Assembly: GCA_963978545.1 (NCBI GenBank)
Contig: OZ021724.1
Location: 24,913,933-24,977,932, forward strand
Length of the DNA stretch: 64,000 bases
Direction: 5' to 3'
DNA from: Linyphia triangularis
Lineage: Eukaryota; Arthropoda; Arachnida; Araneae; Linyphiidae
This document shows, piece after piece, positions 47,346 through 60,800 of this stretch; the first letter of the stretch is position 1; each line of letters begins with the position of its first letter. The notes under the pieces were generated by a model. That model had not been told where the DNA came from, did no database searches, and saw only the letters and a list, made by a program, of their open reading frames with translations. The translations under genes and the position numbers were made by a program.

Positions 47346-49119
47346 GTATCATATACTAGAATTGTCATTTTTGACTTTAGGTTTAATTTAAAATTAAGAG
47401 TCAATAGATATATGGCATTGCCACATTGATATAAATCGACAATTTAAATCTAACAAAAAAAATTTCAAAATATTAATGAGATTTTTATCAGCAATCATAA
47501 ATAAAAATAAAAAACCCGTGTCCTATTAATTAACCATTGAAAATTCAGTGAATTCTCAATTATTTCATAACTTTAAAAACACCGCAACATTTGAATTCGG
47601 GTAGTTAAAGAATTGTACTAAAACCAATTACATTTGTTCAAGTAAACTGGTTACAACTTAGATTCCAGCATGGCTAAGACTTTGTGTTGAGATCGTTTCG
47701 TCAGAAGTTGCAGTCCTTAACTACGACTATGTAATACGCGTGCGTTTCAAAGAATATGTTGGGACCACAGAGACAATCTGGGTTGTCAAAGGCTTTTATT
47801 CGTTCCAAGAAGAAATAATGTTTTCGTTTTTAGCTGTTTAGAGGAAGATAATTGTTTCTGGCGATCTTCAAAAACCTACTAAGTAAAAATAGTTGAATCC
47901 ACATCATTTTGAACATTTATCAACGAATTTCATAATTCACCATTGCAAAACTCCTCACTCCTTTTAAATCAATTTCTTTCTCTCCCACCTCATTGGAAAA
48001 AAAAAATTGTCAAAACATTTCTAAACTGTTCCGATTTTTTTCTCAAAATCGACAACCCTGCATCCACAAAAAGCCACACATCTCACAAAAATGCATACCA
48101 GCCTTACATATCCAGATATGAAAACATACGATACCGCTCACGCAGAGAAAGCAACCAACTTCCGTACCTAGTGATCATAAGATCCGACACTGGCGTTAGC
48201 ACTTTACTTCCATCCATACTTAACTATAGAGATGGGGAAATAAATGGAGATTCCACGTTCCGGGGGGGAAAAAAACTCCCGCTTATATAAAAAAAAAAGT
48301 AGGGAAACCAAAAACTGTTTCTTCGCTATGCAATGAGGGAGAAGGAAGCTTTTTTTTTTTTTCCTTTTTCCCCTGGGTTGAGGAAGGATGTGGTAGAGTA
48401 AGTGCTCAGTATAAAAAAGAAAAAAATATTAAATATTTAAATAAAAAAAAATAAAAAAAAATGGAGATATGTCACAATTAGAATAGTTCGTGTAAGTTTG
48501 TGTCACTGAAGAAAAAGACGAAAGTTCGATTCGGATGCAGGAATTAATACGTTTAATACTTTGTACAATGGGGGGGGGGGGACTGAATATTTCATTTAAC
48601 GATGATCGAAAGCTCCAGTATTCCTTATAATTACAACTTAAAGTAGAAACAACAAAAATACCACTTTGAAATACTAATTTTAATGTTAAGCTTATTGAGA
48701 GCGCAATAATAGAATGCCAAGCCATTTTATAGAATATCGGGCGATTTTAAGCAAAGTATGAAACAATTAATAGTTAACACATTTCTTAGGCATTCTATCC
48801 GAATGACAAACCATCAAAATTTGAAATACATCTCCCAATTCCTTTCGAATAACTTTCATATCTATAATTAGATAGGCATAAACTTTGTTTACTTTTTCTT
48901 TACATATTTTGAATAACATTTCTTTTTTTTTTTCTTTTTTTTTTTTTTTTCTTTTTTTTCAAAATAAAAATTTTATTTTTGAGTTGAGGAATGCACGTCT
49001 TTTAAATAGTAACCTTATCAATACCTTTTTCCAACTTTACCTAAATCGTATATGTCATTCTATAGAATGTCTATGTATTATTCTTTATGATGCCTAGCAA
49101 AAGAATAAAACAATTTTCA
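47346..49119. other. No gene recognised
   Basis: AT-rich DNA with long T runs at about 48349..48362 and 48930..48960 and a G12 run at 48570..48581. Confidence 0.5.
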
Positions 49120-49121
49120 TA

Positions 49122-49330
49122 CAGGGTGTTCAATAACTGACTGTCCTCCATTAAATTTTTAAACAAGAATAATTAAAATATGATTGGAGTAGGAATATTC
49201 AGTTAGCTGCATTGGGATTAGAAAAAAAATAAGTTTTGAAAAATACATAGGTTTGCCATTTAGTTTTTATTTCAAAACCGTGTTTTCTTATTCAAGTTCA
49301 ACATGGGTTAGTGATTTATTGGTTACCCTG
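49122..49330. mobile_element. Mariner-type MITE
   Basis: A 209-bp element starting CAGGGTGTTCAATAACTGAC and ending with the inverse of CAGGGTAACCAATAAATCAC, with TA on both sides. The ends match at roughly two thirds of positions, so it is old. Confidence 0.6.
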
Positions 49331-49332
49331 TA

Positions 49333-51494
49333 TTTCAAACACATATATATAAAAAGGGAACATTGACAAAATAAACTTTAAAATTTCAAAAACCAAAAAG
49401 AATTTTATTGTCATGTACCGTTCTTTTTAGGAAATTCCGACTTCAAGTTCATTTGACTCCAAGTGAGTCTCATAACTTTCATAAAATCATATTGTTATTA
49501 TTCCATAATCAATATATAATCATATTGCACACAAATTGCTAAGGCAAAGCTCTCAAATATTCCATACAAAACACACAATTATTCAGCATTATTTTGAGCG
49601 GTTTGCGATTATTTAAAAAAAAAAAAAAAAAAACTTTCTGAGGCTCAAGCCAATTACAAAGACACAAAACACCAAAGTACTTCTTGAGCATCGTACTATT
49701 GCGGAAACAGTGTGTTTCGTTAACCTCTTCTTTGCAAACGCAGAAACTGAATTTTTTAATGTGTCTACGTTTCAAATAAAATCTATGAATAATATAAATA
49801 TTGAGACGACCCCTGCTCTGGATACACAATAGCTATTTCTACTTGCAAGATAATCGTATTAATGTTCGTTCTCATGACTAAACATTTGGAAAGGTGGGAG
49901 GTCCAAACTTACGCATTTAACACAGGAAAAAGAAATTTCACATCAGATTACACTTATGAGAGAACATAAATGTTAACTCAGTTAAATGGAGTTTTTCTTT
50001 TATCTGCCGGATCATATTAACGGGTTATATTTGCTTTTCCTTTTTATAGTTCTTCATTGTGCTTTTTTCCCCATCTTTCGCTAACAATTCATAGATATGT
50101 CACCCAAAGAAAAGAAGAAAAAAAGTGGATACTACCTAAAATATAGTTACCTAAGTACCTAAAAATGTATCTCTTAATTATTTCGTAGACAAATCATTTC
50201 CACTAAGTGTTATTTCCAAATAGTTCGGCTGTTGTTTTTTTAAACAAGGAACCAAAATAATAGCAATTTATTACATCATGACAACACCAAGTAACAAGTA
50301 TGTTGTACTTACGTATAAAAAAAATGTACTCCTTTCTTCCGCACAAATATATATCAAAATGTGTAATCCAAATAGTAAGAGAAAATATTGCGATAATTTA
50401 CCTAGAAAAAGAAAGAAAACTAAATCAATAAAACAAGTAAGACAACATTACGTTAAATGGCGATGGAAAATAGAGTAGTGTTGAAATGGGATGGTCAGAT
50501 AACTTATCGGGAATACCCACTGGTTTTTTGAAACAAAAAACAATGTCAAAACAAAAGGTTATGTACAAACAGGTGCATGAACAAAGAAATCACTGTTTTT
50601 AAGTTTTAAATGTTAAAAAAAAACTAGAGCTATTATAGAGGTATTTTCCAATTTAGAGTCTTTCGAATTACATCAGTGTTGATGGTGTTTTTCTCAGGCC
50701 TATTTATCTGAACTTATTGTATGTTGACATGAGATTCCATCTGGAGATAAAAATAAAGTTTTTATAATACAAGCCTTGCAATGGTTGACGTGCAAGTTTA
50801 TATACAAATTAAAATCTGAACATCCTAATGCTCTGCACTGTCCGACGTTTTTTAAGATAAAAATTATTATTGTGATGTTTAAATCGAAAAGTTAGGATGT
50901 CATACTGCTAATAAGTGTTTACAACAGGGGAGGCTTTATAGAGGGAGAGCAATCATTCAAGGCGATATATCGGACAGCATAACAGTGCTGCAATCAAAGT
51001 CATATAAAACAACAACAGTTCGAGCTCCCTACAATACAGACGCATAAGCTACTTAGAAAATCAGAATTCAAAGTAGATTACAAGGTATAGTAACGCCCAT
51101 TAATACGAAGTCAAAATTTTTCGCGCTGTCTTAAGGCTTTTTCACCTAATTAATACAATTTAAACTACTAATTTATGTGTATATTTAATACTTTACTTTT
51201 TAGAACATCTCGATTGCAACGCCTATATTTAGTACAATAGAATAACAAGATATAAAATTACAAGAAAAAAGTCAATGTACTTAACAATAACTTATTTACA
51301 GAAGTCTGTTAAAAAAATTTGCTTTAAATTTTTAAGAAACGTAGCAAGGTTTCATCTAAAAAGAAAGCGGTTTAAAGAGCACATTCTTTTTCGTCTTAAG
51401 CGGGATTTCATTACGTGATATTTCATTTTAAACGAATAACTTAACGTTAAGTTTAAGTTTCACTTTTGCTTTGCGTTAAACGGGATTTCGTTTT
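49333..51494. other. No gene recognised
   Basis: AT-rich DNA. At 51395..51490 a phrase GGGATTTC(A/G)TT after TTAAGC or TTAAAC is repeated, probably belonging to repeat debris next to the following element. Confidence 0.45.
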
Positions 51495-52190
51495 AAGGGG
51501 ACATGGGACACTTTCTCCAAAATTCTTTAGTTTTGCTTAGAATTAAATAAAATTTGGCACAAACATAGAACATAACGACTTTTAAGGCAACAATAAATTT
51601 TGAACACATAATATAAAATATATAGTAAATTATTAAGAAAAATGCATTTAAATAATACGAAATTTTAACTTTTTCCAAAATGCTCCTCGCAACACAATAT
51701 TTTAACGAACATATTAGAAAAATTTGAAGTTGTTTTTCAATACATTATAAACATTTTCAAGCATGCTTTTGTTTTTAGGTGCTAGAGTTGAACAGAAATA
51801 AAATTTCAAACTTGACGCTAGTGATTTTTCATTAAAAAATGCACATATTTCAGCTTTCCAACATAAAAAAAAAATAGAAAAAATTATGTGACATAAAAAA
51901 GCATGAGTGTATATCTTTATAGTACATTAAACATTATTTTTACAAAAAATTAGGTGGATTTATGAAAAAATGAATCGCAAGGCTGAGAAAAGGGCATTTT
52001 TAACTTTTGCCAACAAGTGTGCAATACGTTAAAATAGTTAGCTAAAATAAAGATTTTACCACTTAAAATCATCGGATTTCAAACATTCAAACGCGAAATT
52101 ATAGCTAGTCACTTCAGCAATTTTTATAGAACGAAAACAAAACATTTCATTTTTGGCGATATTTTTGTAAATTCAGTGTCCAATGTCCCC
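51495..52190. mobile_element. MITE-like element with GGGGACAT ends
   Basis: Starts GGGGACATGGGACACT (51497) and ends AGTGTCCAATGTCCCC, an inverted match with one mismatch over 16 bases. The flanks are TTAA and ATAA, so the target duplication is unclear. The interior is AT-rich without a transposase. Confidence 0.55.
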
Positions 52191-55100
52191 ATAAGCAATT
52201 TTGCGTGAATGGGATTTGACTGTAATAATCAAATCTTGTTAAAACGTGCATTAAGGAGTCGCGTGGTACAGTGCACACAAAAGATATACTAATGCTGGCC
52301 GTTTATTCTAATTGATACACAACACAGTACTGTTAGAATTCAATGAAGGTTTTTTATAAATTTATAATTTTTCCTCGAAAGAGGTCATATACATAAATTA
52401 CGAACAAGGTACACATCCTAGGCACACAAAAAAAGAAGGAAAAAAAAAAATAGAAGGAGAAAAAAAAAGGGAAAAAAAACAACAAAAAAAAACAGTCAGA
52501 GTACTGAAATTTCGGTTTAAAAAAAAAAAAAAAAAATTGAAAACAAGTGTTTGAACGGGATAACACCATATCTGACATTAAAACACACTCAAACTTATTC
52601 AATGGCAACCCCATCATGTAATTCCATATTTTGATTTAATGTTTTTAGGAAAACGCATAGCCACTTCGCTAAGAAGTGGTAAACCGTTGCTAAAATCAAA
52701 CAATATCCGTTCCCACGACTCTCATTTAAACCCAGATTACAAGTTGACCGGGAGAGGTGAAAATATTTAATCTAATTGACTTTTCCCCGCCTACTATAAC
52801 AACGGGAACAGGTGGGAAATACGGGCAGTAGCGGCGTAATTCGGATTTCATACTAGTGTAATGACACTGGATCGTACAGGTGGTGGTAGGGGCGGTGAAT
52901 TTGCTTCCGTCACACCTCACCTGCGACTGCAAATAGAACGTGCAGGGGAGGGCACCTGCCGACAAATCGTGATCGCATTATTAAGAGCAGTAAGTAGCGT
53001 GTGTGGACCCTCACTCTCTGTGTGTTGTAGGTGACCAGATGCAAGAGAAATGTTGTTTGGATCAAATAGAAAAACACAGTGAAAGGTGTTTTTTTTTTTT
53101 TTTTTGGTCGTCTTTGCAATGCTGTAAGTCGTTTTCAATAGCCTGTAACTATGATAGAGCAAGTTTGAAATAAATGGATTTTCCTGTAAAGGGTAGTTAA
53201 TAGGAGAAAAAAAGTAATTTTTCGTATAAAAATATCCCCTGCTAAGATTCGCTTAAAACTTTCCAACTGTTTACTTCTGAAGAGCGAATTTTGCAATTGT
53301 ATACAAATAGAAAAAAAAATTATATATATTTTTATATTTGTGCAGATGAATTCTAAATTCATACCACCGTACCTATATTTGCCACGCTAACTTACATGCA
53401 GTGGACTTCCAAGAGAAATTTAGTATTTTAGTGAATCCTTAAACTGGTTTTCTTTTGAACCGACATAAGCCACCATAGTGTTTCTAAAATGGATTAAAAG
53501 CAATATTTAATGACCATTAATGTAGCATTATTTTTTTTTTTGTAATAAGTTAATATGTAACAAAAATTTTAATTTAAAACCAGAGCTAATTTGCCTCGCA
53601 AAAAAAACTACAAAGATTTAGAAATAACTTCGTACCCAATAAGTTATATATCGTATATTTAAGTTATTTTGAATGGCGTAAAGGAACCAATGATTATTCA
53701 ATTACATTGCAATAAATAAAATTGCCATGAATTAAACAGCACATAATGAGCTCAACAATGCATGATCATATAGAAATTAGCACAAGAAAATTAGCTTAAT
53801 TTTCAGTTATAAAAATATTTTAACCATTTAACTCCTTCCGAGTAACTTTCCATAAATTGCGAACCCAAAAAGATTCCAATACACCCATTTAATATAAATA
53901 CCTTACAACCGAAGATCTGACACACCTTAATTTCAAAAGTTCATAAGTCAATGAGTATTTTATTTCCAAATAAAAACAAATACAAAATCACAACCACAAA
54001 TCAAAAAGGCAAAGGATTATAGCTTAATATTTACAATTTTAATGGTTTCGATTCGGCAAAGAAAAGGAGTTTTTGCTAAAATGACAAGAGACCTTCACCT
54101 CAAAGCCAATCTGATAGTTCTCTCTCTCTCTCTGATCCTTCCGATAAAAAAAAAAAAAAAGTTCCCTTTTTTTTCCTTCACGGATGCGTGACTACGAAAG
54201 GGACCAGCCCCATAATGCAGTTCTCATTCATTGTTAACACGTCAACATCGTTGGTTGTCACCATCGTATTTATTTGACAAAATAAATAAGACTCCATTCG
54301 ATTTGTCAACGCACAAAGCCATTCATCATACCTACACCTAAATCGCTTAGCCAATTACCAAATAAAAACCAGTTTGGAATTCAACTGCTAGTTTTAATTT
54401 CGCACGTTGACAACAATCTTTGTTAACCCCTTCCCAGTCATACTCGAATCCAGCTCGGGCAAACCACCCGCGTCAAATTTGGAATGCCCGAATTGGGGAC
54501 GGGCAGGAGAAAAGTCGTTACTATTCCGTTGATCGAAGTAGCATGGCATTACCTGGCGTTGTTCTTGAGCCAGTAAACTCAGGCAAACCAAAACTGTTTC
54601 TTTGAATCCAAAATGAATTCCTTTATCAAATGCTAATACAATTTAATTCATCGTTTTTTCAATAAATGAGATATTCACGTAACAACAATCTCTTTTAATA
54701 TCGACATTAATTTAAGTCATCCTATCAAAGCGCGTATTCTATTATTTTTAATATTTCAATGATTCATTCAGTAACTTCCCACGGTTAATTTCCAGTGTGT
54801 TTCACGAGACGATTCATTCAATTGAATTGAATTGCCATCTCCCGTTCGATTAGCATGTCATCTCTCTTTCCCACTTTCTCGACTAACGGCATTTTAAAAG
54901 ACAGTTTCCTAACTCGCCGCACTGTCTAAATTTACAAAATCATTTGAACATTACACTCATATAAAATATTGCAAAATGCGAATTTCAAATAAAAATTTAT
55001 ATTCTTACAAAATAAAATTATCGCAATCTTTTTAAATGTTATGAACTTACAAGAATAAAAGAAACTTTCAATTTCTGATACATTTTTCTGAAATATATAC

Positions 55101-57180
55101 TCCACAGATACAAGGTTAAATACCACTAACAGGATCCGATTGTGATAATTCTTCAAATGGTAGTGGTAACTGCAATTTCAAATTTAGATTTTGGTGCTTC
55201 GTTTTTTTTTTTTTTTTTTTTTTTTTTTTTGTGCTTATGGATACCATCTTATGAATAACAGATCACGGTCAACATATTCCATGTACTCAACCACGAGGTG
55301 AACCAACACAAAAAAATCCTTTATTATGTGTATTTGAAAAACAAAAAAAAATAGTCGACTTTCTGCCCAAATGCTCGAAAAAACTCATTCGTATTTTCAG
55401 GGACGACATTTCATATTCATTTACATCGTATCAACAACATCTAATCGATCAATAAAGGAATCAATTCCAATAATTTTTGCCTAAAGCAACGAATTAATAT
55501 CTATAACATCTCCTGAATGACGGAACAAATACCGAATTTCGTTACAAGATGAAAGAAGTCTGGGTAAAAGAACTCAACAATAACAACTCTTATCTTAACC
55601 TAATAAAAATAAAAGATTGGAGCAAGTAGTTGTCGAAAGTCCTCTCGTTATCGAAGTAATCTTTTCAATCACTAAAGTTTCTGATTCTTAAGTATGCAAA
55701 TAAGAATTATCTCTACGAAAGCTAAATCAAATTAAATGCCACTTGAAAGATATCGAACAAGAAAATTTACATTTCTTTGGCAACGGACTTACCTTTAGAA
55801 CACTGACAATACCAATTATTTTCAAAAGAGTAAGGACAACTCGGAGATAACATTTTAACAAATGATTATGTCCAATACAAGCTAATCATATCTTAGTTTC
55901 ATATTTATTAGAAGGGATAACTCCATTCAATTATATTAATTAATGAATGCGCCTTTAACCTTGGAGAGTCCAGCAAATTAGCGACCTAGGTAACATATGT
56001 AAAATCGAGTGACATTGTAACGAGGTAGTACTATAGACCCCTTTGTATTCGGATTGGAAATGAACTGAAACAGAGAAGTAACTTAGCGTAGTGGGAGGAA
56101 GGGAGATGGCGATCATATTGCCCTGTTTGGTGTTGGCCCGAAAGTAGGCCAAATTTCCAGGAAGGGAATAGATAATGGGTGAAATAGACCACCGCAAATA
56201 ACAAAATATTGCATGGTATGGCGGATGACACAAGGGAAACATAACAGCCATTCTGCACTAAATAGCTAAAAATATTTCCAAATCGGATAAAACCCGAAAA
56301 ACTCCGACCGATCATGACGACAAATGTAACAAAACAATATCTTCAACAGCCGTCACGTCAACCGTCAACCGATTTCTAGCACTTGCAGGGCAGAGAAAGG
56401 GAATATGAACTTGGATTATTTCCGACCTCATATACAGCTAATGAACCATCGCTCACGCTAGGTCAGGATGGTCAACAAAAATTATTTTATGATGTACGAG
56501 TTTGTGTATCTAAAAGCAAAACGATATAATATGATAAACGATATCAAAATATTTTTTTCGAAACGACTAAGTGATAAAAATTTAGTCCGGAAAATCGCCG
56601 GGGCACAGATAGTTTTGACTAAAAAAAATTTAGTATTAATGCTTTTTTCTTATGAACTTTCAGAAAAACTTCTTCAGAAAAGCTTAATAAACACAAATTC
56701 GTACAGCAACATAAATAACCTAGGGAGTGAATAGTGAAACGCGTATGCGATATGATCGATTTTGTGATTAATTATCGATCAAGACTCGCTCCGCTTTTTT
56801 ATGGTTTTATAACGCATATTCATAAAAGCACTTCTTGGTTGATCGAAACGACGCCGCATTTCCAATGACAGTTATGATTTGTCTTGCATGGTAGGTGGGT
56901 TGTGATGAAACGTCGCCATCCGATACGTGATCAGAAAGGTTGATGAAGTATGATTAACCTCAAGAAAAGACGATAGCGCGAAGGCGGATTTGCTGATGGA
57001 AACGGAATATTAATTGAAGATGCGACAACTGATATGTACTAACATGATAAGCGAAGTTTAACGTGTAGTTGTTTATTAAACTTGGTTTTGTAAAAAGAGT
57101 ATTATTATCATTCAGGAAATAAAACATCAAAGAACAAGATATGTAGTACTTTGAAAATTAACCCAGTAAGTATGATATTC
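52191..57180. other. No gene recognised
   Basis: AT-rich DNA. A less AT-rich patch at about 52735..52985 lacks a usable pair of splice sites. A (TC)n run lies at 54118..54134, a T29 tract near 55202..55230, and another richer patch at 55990..56330. Confidence 0.45.
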
Positions 57181-57330
57181 GAATTCGATTTTCGACCAGT
57201 TTCGGCCACTTTTGCCAAGGTAGACCAGTGCATTCATAATCTAATAACTTTTCTCCACATTTCGTAAAAAAAATTAGATTGATGTTCGATGGGGTACCTG
57301 AACTTGTAGTCGCCTCTTAGTCTAAAAGGA
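57181..57330. repeat. Solo arm of the foldback element
   Basis: Contains GACCAGTTTCGGCCA, GATGTTCGATGGGGT and CGCCTCTTAGTCT in the order of the right arm of the element at 36821..37479, with more changes. No inverted partner was seen nearby. Confidence 0.7.
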
Positions 57331-57851
57331 AAAATATGAGAGCGCAGAAGAAAAACTACAATAATTACATGACTTTAAAGGACCAATTTAGTTTTCGTTA
57401 AGGTACATGTATTTTTCTTACTTTTTTTTCTTTCTTTTTTTTTTCCGAAAAGATTGCAATATCTTTAGTTAATGGGGTACAAGAGCTGCCCGAATATGCG
57501 GGAACATAGATCAATTAGAAATGCCTTTCTACGGACACTGCACTGCATTTGCATATGGAATGGGAGAAATAACAACAAAAAAACATCAATAGAAAATCTT
57601 ACACAGAACACATACAATAATATACCAACGAGAGAAGTTGGAAAGAAATAAAATAAAGAATATTGTTCAAACGTAGATATGGATCCAAAAATTCATGTCA
57701 CAACTGTAATAAATTAATTAGTATTAAACAGAGTTCCAGCAAAAGTTATGTATAAGTTCAGAAGGGATCAAATGACCATAAGAGAATGAATAAAAAAAAA
57801 GGCGGCTGAAATATTTTCCCCAATCGCACTAACCACTGCGGTAAAAAAAGC

Positions 57852-57885
<34 letters not shown>

Positions 57886-60800
57886 GCAACCCAATTAAAA
57901 GTCGAAACAACCTATTTCCGTAGAAAAGAGCAATTGACTTTGCACAATGAAACAAACATTCAATTACCACAAAGTCAAACACGAACGCGTTTACTTCCCA
58001 AACCCCCCCACAAGCAAAGAAGAAAAGAGAAGAAAAAGAAACCAAACAAGAGAAAGAAGAAGAAAAAGGGAAGGAAAACCCGTGTTCTCTCGGATTTCGA
58101 AGAGAAAGCGTGTTAGGACAGGTAATAATAATTGCGTTATGAAGCTTCCAGCCCCGCTGCGAAAAAAAGGGGGCTCCTGCCAGCTATTCCAAGCACGTTT
58201 TACTTTTGTCGGGTGGATTTGTGTTCTCGAAAGAATTCGGAAGGGGGAGATGAAACAAGAAAATGATTCTGGTGTGGAGAATTCGGGATTGAGAATGCAC
58301 GGGTGAAAGAAGAAAATTTGTTTCTTTTGAGAATTTTCGAGGGAGACCGGAAATCGGCTCATGCCTGACTGACTTCGAGCGGTTAGTGGAGCGTTTTTAA
58401 TAGGAATAGATACTACTAAAAATTTGGGAAGAAGAAAAGTCACCGTTATTGGATTTTTTTTTTATAGTTCAGCATTATTATGTTAACTTAACAAATGTCA
58501 TTGACATATAATAAAGTGATTAACTCGAATAACCGAAATTGAAAATTGTAGCAGATTTATAGTACAGATCCATTAACCTTTTACACATATACACGAAATT
58601 TAAGAGATATCCGTTTTAGCTAATAACTTTTATATGCAGCACCTTGAGCAAATGAAATCCACGACAAATACAACGTAACAAAACGCAAACCCAAAATGAA
58701 GTAAAAGTAAATTAAATGAAGTAAAAGTGTAAGGGGGAATAGAGTAGTACTTTTGGAGTGCAGTTGAAGAGATTTATCTTTATCAAAAAGAACATATTCA
58801 AAGAGTTGACTTTTAATACAAGTACTTTGCACAGCAATTTGCACCGCATAACTTAGTATTCTCCTTGATGTGAATTTTTAGTGCCTAAAGTTTTCTACTG
58901 AAAAGTTTTTAGTAACAAAATTAACGTCTTTTAAAATTATAGTGTATTTATTTTCAGCCTAACTTTTCATATACTTTTTTGCCTGGTCCGGTTTGAATGT
59001 AAACTGAGACGAATTATATTTCATTGTCATAAAAAGAAATGCATCAAATAGTCAAATGTGTTGTAGTTTACACTAAGAGGACGGGAGAGAAAAAGCTTTT
59101 AAAAGTTAATCACCTTTCCACATGGGCGCCACCAGGAAGGTGAAGGGGGTGCGATGTTACACACCCCTAGTAACCCATGTAATGGAATTCATTACTCACA
59201 AATGATTAAGATATTTCACTGACTTTCAGATTGAATACGGAATCGATAAAGGTGCCAGATCAATGCTTGCCTCACATAACAGCGATCGGAAAATTATCAA
59301 ATCCATTTAACACTCCTCTTTCAAACTACAATATCATCTTTAATACAGAGACCTCCTGCAACCATATATTTTTTAAAAAAGGAACAATTTAAAATTAAAA
59401 ACCAAGCTTTAAGCAGTGACAAATGACTAATGCCCATCAATAAGTTTAAATGCCGTTTTGTGAAGAATCTCTATATATACCTGTCAGTTGGAGCAAAAGC
59501 AAAGTTACTAACCAGCTTACTTTTCTCTCTCAAAAAACCATGGAAAGTGACCTGGACGGCCTGATGATAGAGTCAAATAATAACAATGGAAAGAAGCTTG
59601 TTTACTAATTTCATAGATAAAAATTACATTTCTTTAGTTTTTTTTATTAGTTATGTTATTTTTAAAATTTAAATCGAGTTTTAATCATCAAGTTTTCATC
59701 AAAAATAACACCACTCCAGACCAAATCAATTGTTTAGTATTTATATATGTATTATACCAATGGGAACTTTTCCCAGGCATTCCTTACAGAATGAAAATCG
59801 AATTTAGTCACGAGCTATGGCCAAAATAAAGCCAACAAAGATGACAGGAAGTTTTGTTGCAAACACCCATCAATACATTAAACTAGAAAAGTGTATGCAT
59901 GATCTATTCATGGATCGACAGCCATGTCAATGAAATAAATCATTGAAAATGCTCACCAAATATGGCATTATCGAAATAACAGCACATTCCCCTATTCCAT
60001 GAACAATAAACAACCTCAGCCAACCGCTTACAACAAAACTAGGTAAAGTGATTTAGCCCAATCGATAGCCAGCTGGGAACGACTAACGTTTTTTATTGAT
60101 AAAACACATTATCTGCGTGTCCAGAGATTACTTTTCTCGCTTATCGCTGACGGGAGGGGAAAAAAGTGTCTGCATGCAGAAATAGGTGTGATTGAAAGAA
60201 GGCATTTTCTGACCTACTTTGTATTTATTTTACTAGATGAAGCGTCCGATATTGCTAAGTCCCAATAGCTGTGGTAAGGCGTTGCCGGTACAAAACGGTT
60301 CAATTCAGTTCCGTCGATTACAAGTTATGATCATTCAACACCGATCTTCGATTTCTCCACTTAAACCACAAAACATCGAAATGAAATTGTGTTACCGATA
60401 ATCTTGCCAAGAAGATACCTATAGGAAAAAAACATGGTTTAAACTGGATGAGTAGTTACCGACAGTGACTATCCTCTTGTTTCGAAGGTCAAATGTGCAA
60501 AATTTCATCAAGGTCGGAATAGTAAAACTGTACGCCAAAGAAAAAGATCCAAAGACACAGCCGATGAGGTCAGAAGTGCATATTTTTTAATGATCTAAAA
60601 ATAATGTAACTGGTTGGTTGTAATGGATTATTTTTGATAAAGCTACACGAGGGATATACAGTAACGAAATATATAAACAAGAATTGAACCACCAAAGATA
60701 ACCCAAATTTCAAAAGGAAGAAGACCGTAACTAAAAAATTAAAATTTGCATGTGGAACACCTTACACAACTATTTGTTTATTTACTTTATGTGACGTTAG

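Noticed and set aside
30038..57554. Two perfect octamers ATGCAAAT (30038 and, inverted, 57547)
   Set aside because: A couple of such 8-mers are expected by chance in 64 kb of AT-rich DNA.
57947..58306. Plus-strand Lys/Arg-rich frame resembling a basic AUTS2 N-terminus
   Set aside because: Wrong strand for the gene and explained by purine-rich sequence; no GFA..SF-type motif follows.
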